A stretch of DNA of 64,000 nt, from positions 111,989 through 175,988 of the forward strand of contig CAIUMP010000022.1 in the NCBI GenBank assembly GCA_903900335.1. Direction: 5' to 3'. Each line of letters begins with the position of its first letter. The stretch's first letter is position 1. A program made the position numbers and the translations under genes. Shown piece after piece: positions 62,066 through 64,000 of this stretch. Below the pieces are notes generated by a model. It saw only the letters and a program-made list of their open reading frames with translations. It had not been told where the DNA came from and did no database searches. The DNA comes from an uncultured Ignavibacteriota bacterium. Lineage in GTDB: Bacteria; Bacteroidota; Ignavibacteria; Palsa-1295.

Positions 62066-62604
62066 GCAAACGCAAGACAAAGATTGAGTTGGCAAATAAG
62101 ATGCAGGACTTCATTGCCGAGACATGTATCGGTGCTTCTTCTCTTCGTGGACAGGGTGCCAGCGGACTGATCCGAGAGAGTAGAAAACACTTCAAGAGTC
62201 TTGATCTGTCGATGATTCCAGTATCGGAAAGCGTGTTTAATGAGTGGCTGAATAGGCAGACGGATAGGTTACTCCGTAAGTTTCCGGAGCGAGCAAAGAA
62301 TCACGGTGCTGCCCGCAAGGCGCTAAATTTATTTCTTCGTTCGGCCTGCTACAATGTCGTCCTTAGCAAGACTCATGGACTAAATCGCTTGCTACCGTTG
62401 CTTGAAGTTCCTGTTGATAGCTTCACCGCCGATCATCTAAGATGGCATGACCGCACCTTACCTAAGAAATGGGCTGGATTAAAATGGGTGGAGAAGAAGG
62501 AGCTATCCTTATATCAGTCTTCTGCATCAGCACTGGCCAAGCGGTGGAGTGTCAATCGTGTTGACCTAGACATTTTCTTCTTTCGAGAAGATCTTTTGGA
62601 TTAG
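62059..62604 (+). CDS. Unrecognised soluble protein
   Basis: 181 residues, basic, with no signal or membrane segment. Blocks RAKNHGAARKALNLFLRSAC, YNVVLSKTHGLNRLLPLLEV and PVDSFTADHLRW look conserved in form, with a helical character; I have the impression of a widespread family of unknown function but cannot name it. It ends in a 4-base overlap with a convergent gene. No link to defence or toxin systems can be shown, despite the HicB neighbour. Confidence 0.65.
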   Translation: MLSKRKTKIELANKMQDFIAETCIGASSLRGQGASGLIRESRKHFKSLDLSMIPVSESVFNEWLNRQTDRLLRKFPERAKNHGAARKALNLFLRSACYNVVLSKTHGLNRLLPLLEVPVDSFTADHLRWHDRTLPKKWAGLKWVEKKELSLYQSSASALAKRWSVNRVDLDIFFFREDLLD

Positions 62605-62906
62605 GCCAATTCTGCATCCGCAATGAAACTTCGGATCGACGCAAGAATCTCCACAATATATACCATGTCCCGCTTGTCTGGCCCTTCGCCGGTGTGCCGC
62701 CATCGCCGGGCCTCGAAAAACAGGCAGGTTCGAGCGTTCGTAAGCGTATCTAACCGATGAATGTTTGCGATCTCTGCGCACCCTTCGAACGAACCGTGCG
62801 CCTTGTAGCCGTCGAAGGTATGGGCGAATTCGATGATATCCTGAATGTCTGCGTCATCAGCAGGGATGAATTTTGAGGTTAGTTCGGAATTGGGGATTTC
62901 AACCAT
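62601..62906 (-). CDS. Unrecognised small acidic protein
   Basis: 101 residues, acidic at the start (MVEIPNSELTSKFIPADDAD), then AHTFDGYKAHGSFEGCAEIA, RTCLFFEARRWRHTGEGPDK and VYIVEILASIRSFIADAEL. Soluble, without known domain. It converges with the gene at 62059-62604, overlapping it by 4 bases. The start is the ATG at 62906. Confidence 0.6.
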   Translation of the reverse strand: MVEIPNSELTSKFIPADDADIQDIIEFAHTFDGYKAHGSFEGCAEIANIHRLDTLTNARTCLFFEARRWRHTGEGPDKRDMVYIVEILASIRSFIADAELA

Positions 62907-63052
62907 GATGTACCTAACAGCTGTGCCCTCAAAATAATACTAAGACAAGTCGCCTGCTTACTTCGCTGACAAGATTCCCCTAGCCTCTAATCCTTTTGCA
63001 GCGCCGGGTGTTCTTCCTCGCATTATTGTGCCCTGGGATTTCCAACTAAGAT

Positions 63053-64000
63053 TTGAAGCTGCCGCGCTTTCTATACGGTTTCGCTTTTTTGCTTGTGCTC
63101 CTCGCGATCGGTTTCTTCGCGATCGGGGTGCATTTCATGCACGGAACAGTGCCGGACTATTCTGGCACCGCAAAGGTCGCGGGCATTAGCGGCACGGTGG
63201 ATATTGACCGCGATGAGTATGCTATCCCACATATCCACGCAGCAACAGAGCGCGATGTCTTCTTCGGGCTTGGATATGCAGAAGCCCAGGATCGCCTCTT
63301 CCAGATGGAGTTCGCTCGTCGGCTTGGTCAAGGCAGAATGTCGGAAGTCTTTGGCAAGCGGACGCTTGTGCTCGATAAGTGGTCGCGAACGATCGGCTTT
63401 GCGCGCATCGCGGAGCAAATGTGGTCGAAGGCCGCACCGAAATCGCGGGAGGTTATCACTGCATTTGTTGCGGGAATCAATCAGTATCTCCACCAGCATC
63501 CCAATCAACTCGGCTTTGAATTCGATGCCCTGAAACTCCAACCCGAGGACTGGCGCCCACAAGATTGCATGATCATGGGCCGCCTCATGGCTTGGGAGAT
63601 GAACTTCTCCTACATAACGGATGCAGCCTTCAGCGACTTCTCTCTCGCGCTCGATAGCGCGCATATGCGCGCGCTCTACCCAGATTACCCCAACGACGGC
63701 GCGACTGTCCTCGATGGCGCTGACCCACGTAACTTTGTCTCCGACTACCTGAATATTTCTCACATCCCGGAGATAGCGATGGAAGCGCCAAAGCCCATCG
63801 TGATACCGGTTGCGGAAGTTGTTGCACCGGTCCCCGTTCAAGTCCCGATGCCGGTAAAGAAGGTAGTGCCCAAGTCGGTCGTAGCTAAGAAGAAAGTCAT
63901 TCTTGCACCAAAGAAGAAGGTAGTAGTGGCTCCGAAGAAGAAAGTCACGATACCGCCGAAGCCAGCACACAAAGCACCTACGCCTGCTCGTCCTGCACCT
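63053..64000 (+). CDS. Penicillin acylase family protein, N-terminal part (cut by window edge)
   Basis: 316 codons are seen from a TTG at 63053, the first usable start after an in-frame stop at 63047-63049; the gene runs past the window. A membrane or signal segment (residues 5-28) precedes DEYAIPHIHAATERDVF and LGYAEAQDRLFQMEFARRLG, diagnostic of the alpha chain of penicillin acylase-type N-terminal nucleophile hydrolases. From about residue 243 a long insert rich in Lys, Pro, Val and Ala appears (VAPKKKVTIPPKPAHK near the end), where the linker between alpha and beta chains would lie. The nucleophile Ser lies beyond the edge. Substrate: amides such as lactones or beta-lactams in the family, undecided here. 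Confidence 0.85.
   Translation, partial: MKLPRFLYGFAFLLVLLAIGFFAIGVHFMHGTVPDYSGTAKVAGISGTVDIDRDEYAIPHIHAATERDVFFGLGYAEAQDRLFQMEFARRLGQGRMSEVFGKRTLVLDKWSRTIGFARIAEQMWSKAAPKSREVITAFVAGINQYLHQHPNQLGFEFDALKLQPEDWRPQDCMIMGRLMAWEMNFSYITDAAFSDFSLALDSAHMRALYPDYPNDGATVLDGADPRNFVSDYLNISHIPEIAMEAPKPIVIPVAEVVAPVPVQVPMPVKKVVPKSVVAKKKVILAPKKKVVVAPKKKVTIPPKPAHKAPTPARPAP

Noticed and set aside
63071..63970. Long minus-strand frame (299 codons) near the right edge
   Set aside because: It is antisense to a clear penicillin acylase frame and its translation is rich in Arg, His and Leu without domain features.
1..64000. CRISPR arrays, prophage, insertion sequences, rRNA operons
   Set aside because: No regularly spaced repeats, no integrase, capsid or transposase genes and no rRNA sequence were seen.

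Overview
The window looks like chromosomal DNA from a free-living bacterium of the Bacteroidota/Chlorobi (FCB) group. A lineage near Candidatus Kapabacteria or Ignavibacteria fits best, although no 16S rRNA gene is present to settle this. The main evidence is about a dozen large secreted proteins. Each has a signal peptide and a C-terminal 70-90 residue domain with a D-x-L-G-R/K-x-V type core and a final G-x-Y hairpin, the hallmark of type IX secretion (T9SS) sorting domains. A fused alpha/beta 2-oxo-acid dehydrogenase E1, few Shine-Dalgarno sites and many beta-propeller lipoproteins agree with this.

Layout. 1-6.4 kb (minus): two tandem arylsulfotransferase-like secreted proteins, the first cut by the window edge, then a small membrane protein, a methyltransferase and the E1 fusion. 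6.4-13.3 kb: housekeeping genes (PolB-type exonuclease, DUF433/DUF5615 toxin-antitoxin pair, aldo/keto reductase, hemerythrin protein, dUTPase, fructose-1,6-bisphosphatase) separated by several families of palindromic intergenic repeats. 13.3-22.3 kb (mostly minus): thrS - infC - two T9SS cargo genes - rpmI - rplT - methyltransferase - PHA-system protein. The conserved infC-rpmI-rplT order is split by the two cargo genes. 22.5-31 kb: Kelch-type cargo, a flippase and methyltransferase pair for surface polysaccharide, a long aldo/keto reductase, a hicBA pair with hicA broken by a 23-bp tandem duplication, secreted proteins, and rplU-rpmA. 31.3-38.3 kb: a MoaE-like protein, a lipoprotein, and a 1381-residue secreted protein followed by another cargo gene. 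38.3-44.1 kb: P5C dehydrogenase, an arsC-acr3 arsenic pair, a YncE-like propeller and a cargo protein. 44.2-50.1 kb (minus): a TPR-LuxR regulator, two paralogous propeller lipoproteins (one stopped by an in-frame amber codon), a Kelch cargo protein and a 110-residue protein that is little more than signal peptide plus sorting domain. 50.3-57 kb: tRNA-Glu, a 1522-residue IgGFc-binding-like/ASH-domain cargo protein and a divergent BNR-type cargo protein. 57-64 kb: an SPFH protein, small accessory genes, a GltD-like flavoprotein with extra ferredoxin clusters, an orphan HicB, two unrecognised genes and the start of a penicillin acylase with a Lys/Pro-rich insertion.

Much of the window is devoted to building and decorating the cell surface and exporting large adhesive or enzymatic proteins, placed among central metabolism and translation genes. 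I saw no prophage, insertion sequence, CRISPR array or clear new multi-gene defence system. The most unusual signals are the two decaying genes (hicA and the amber-interrupted lipoprotein), the cargo genes inside the infC-rpmI cluster, the divergent MoaE-like protein and the repeat families.
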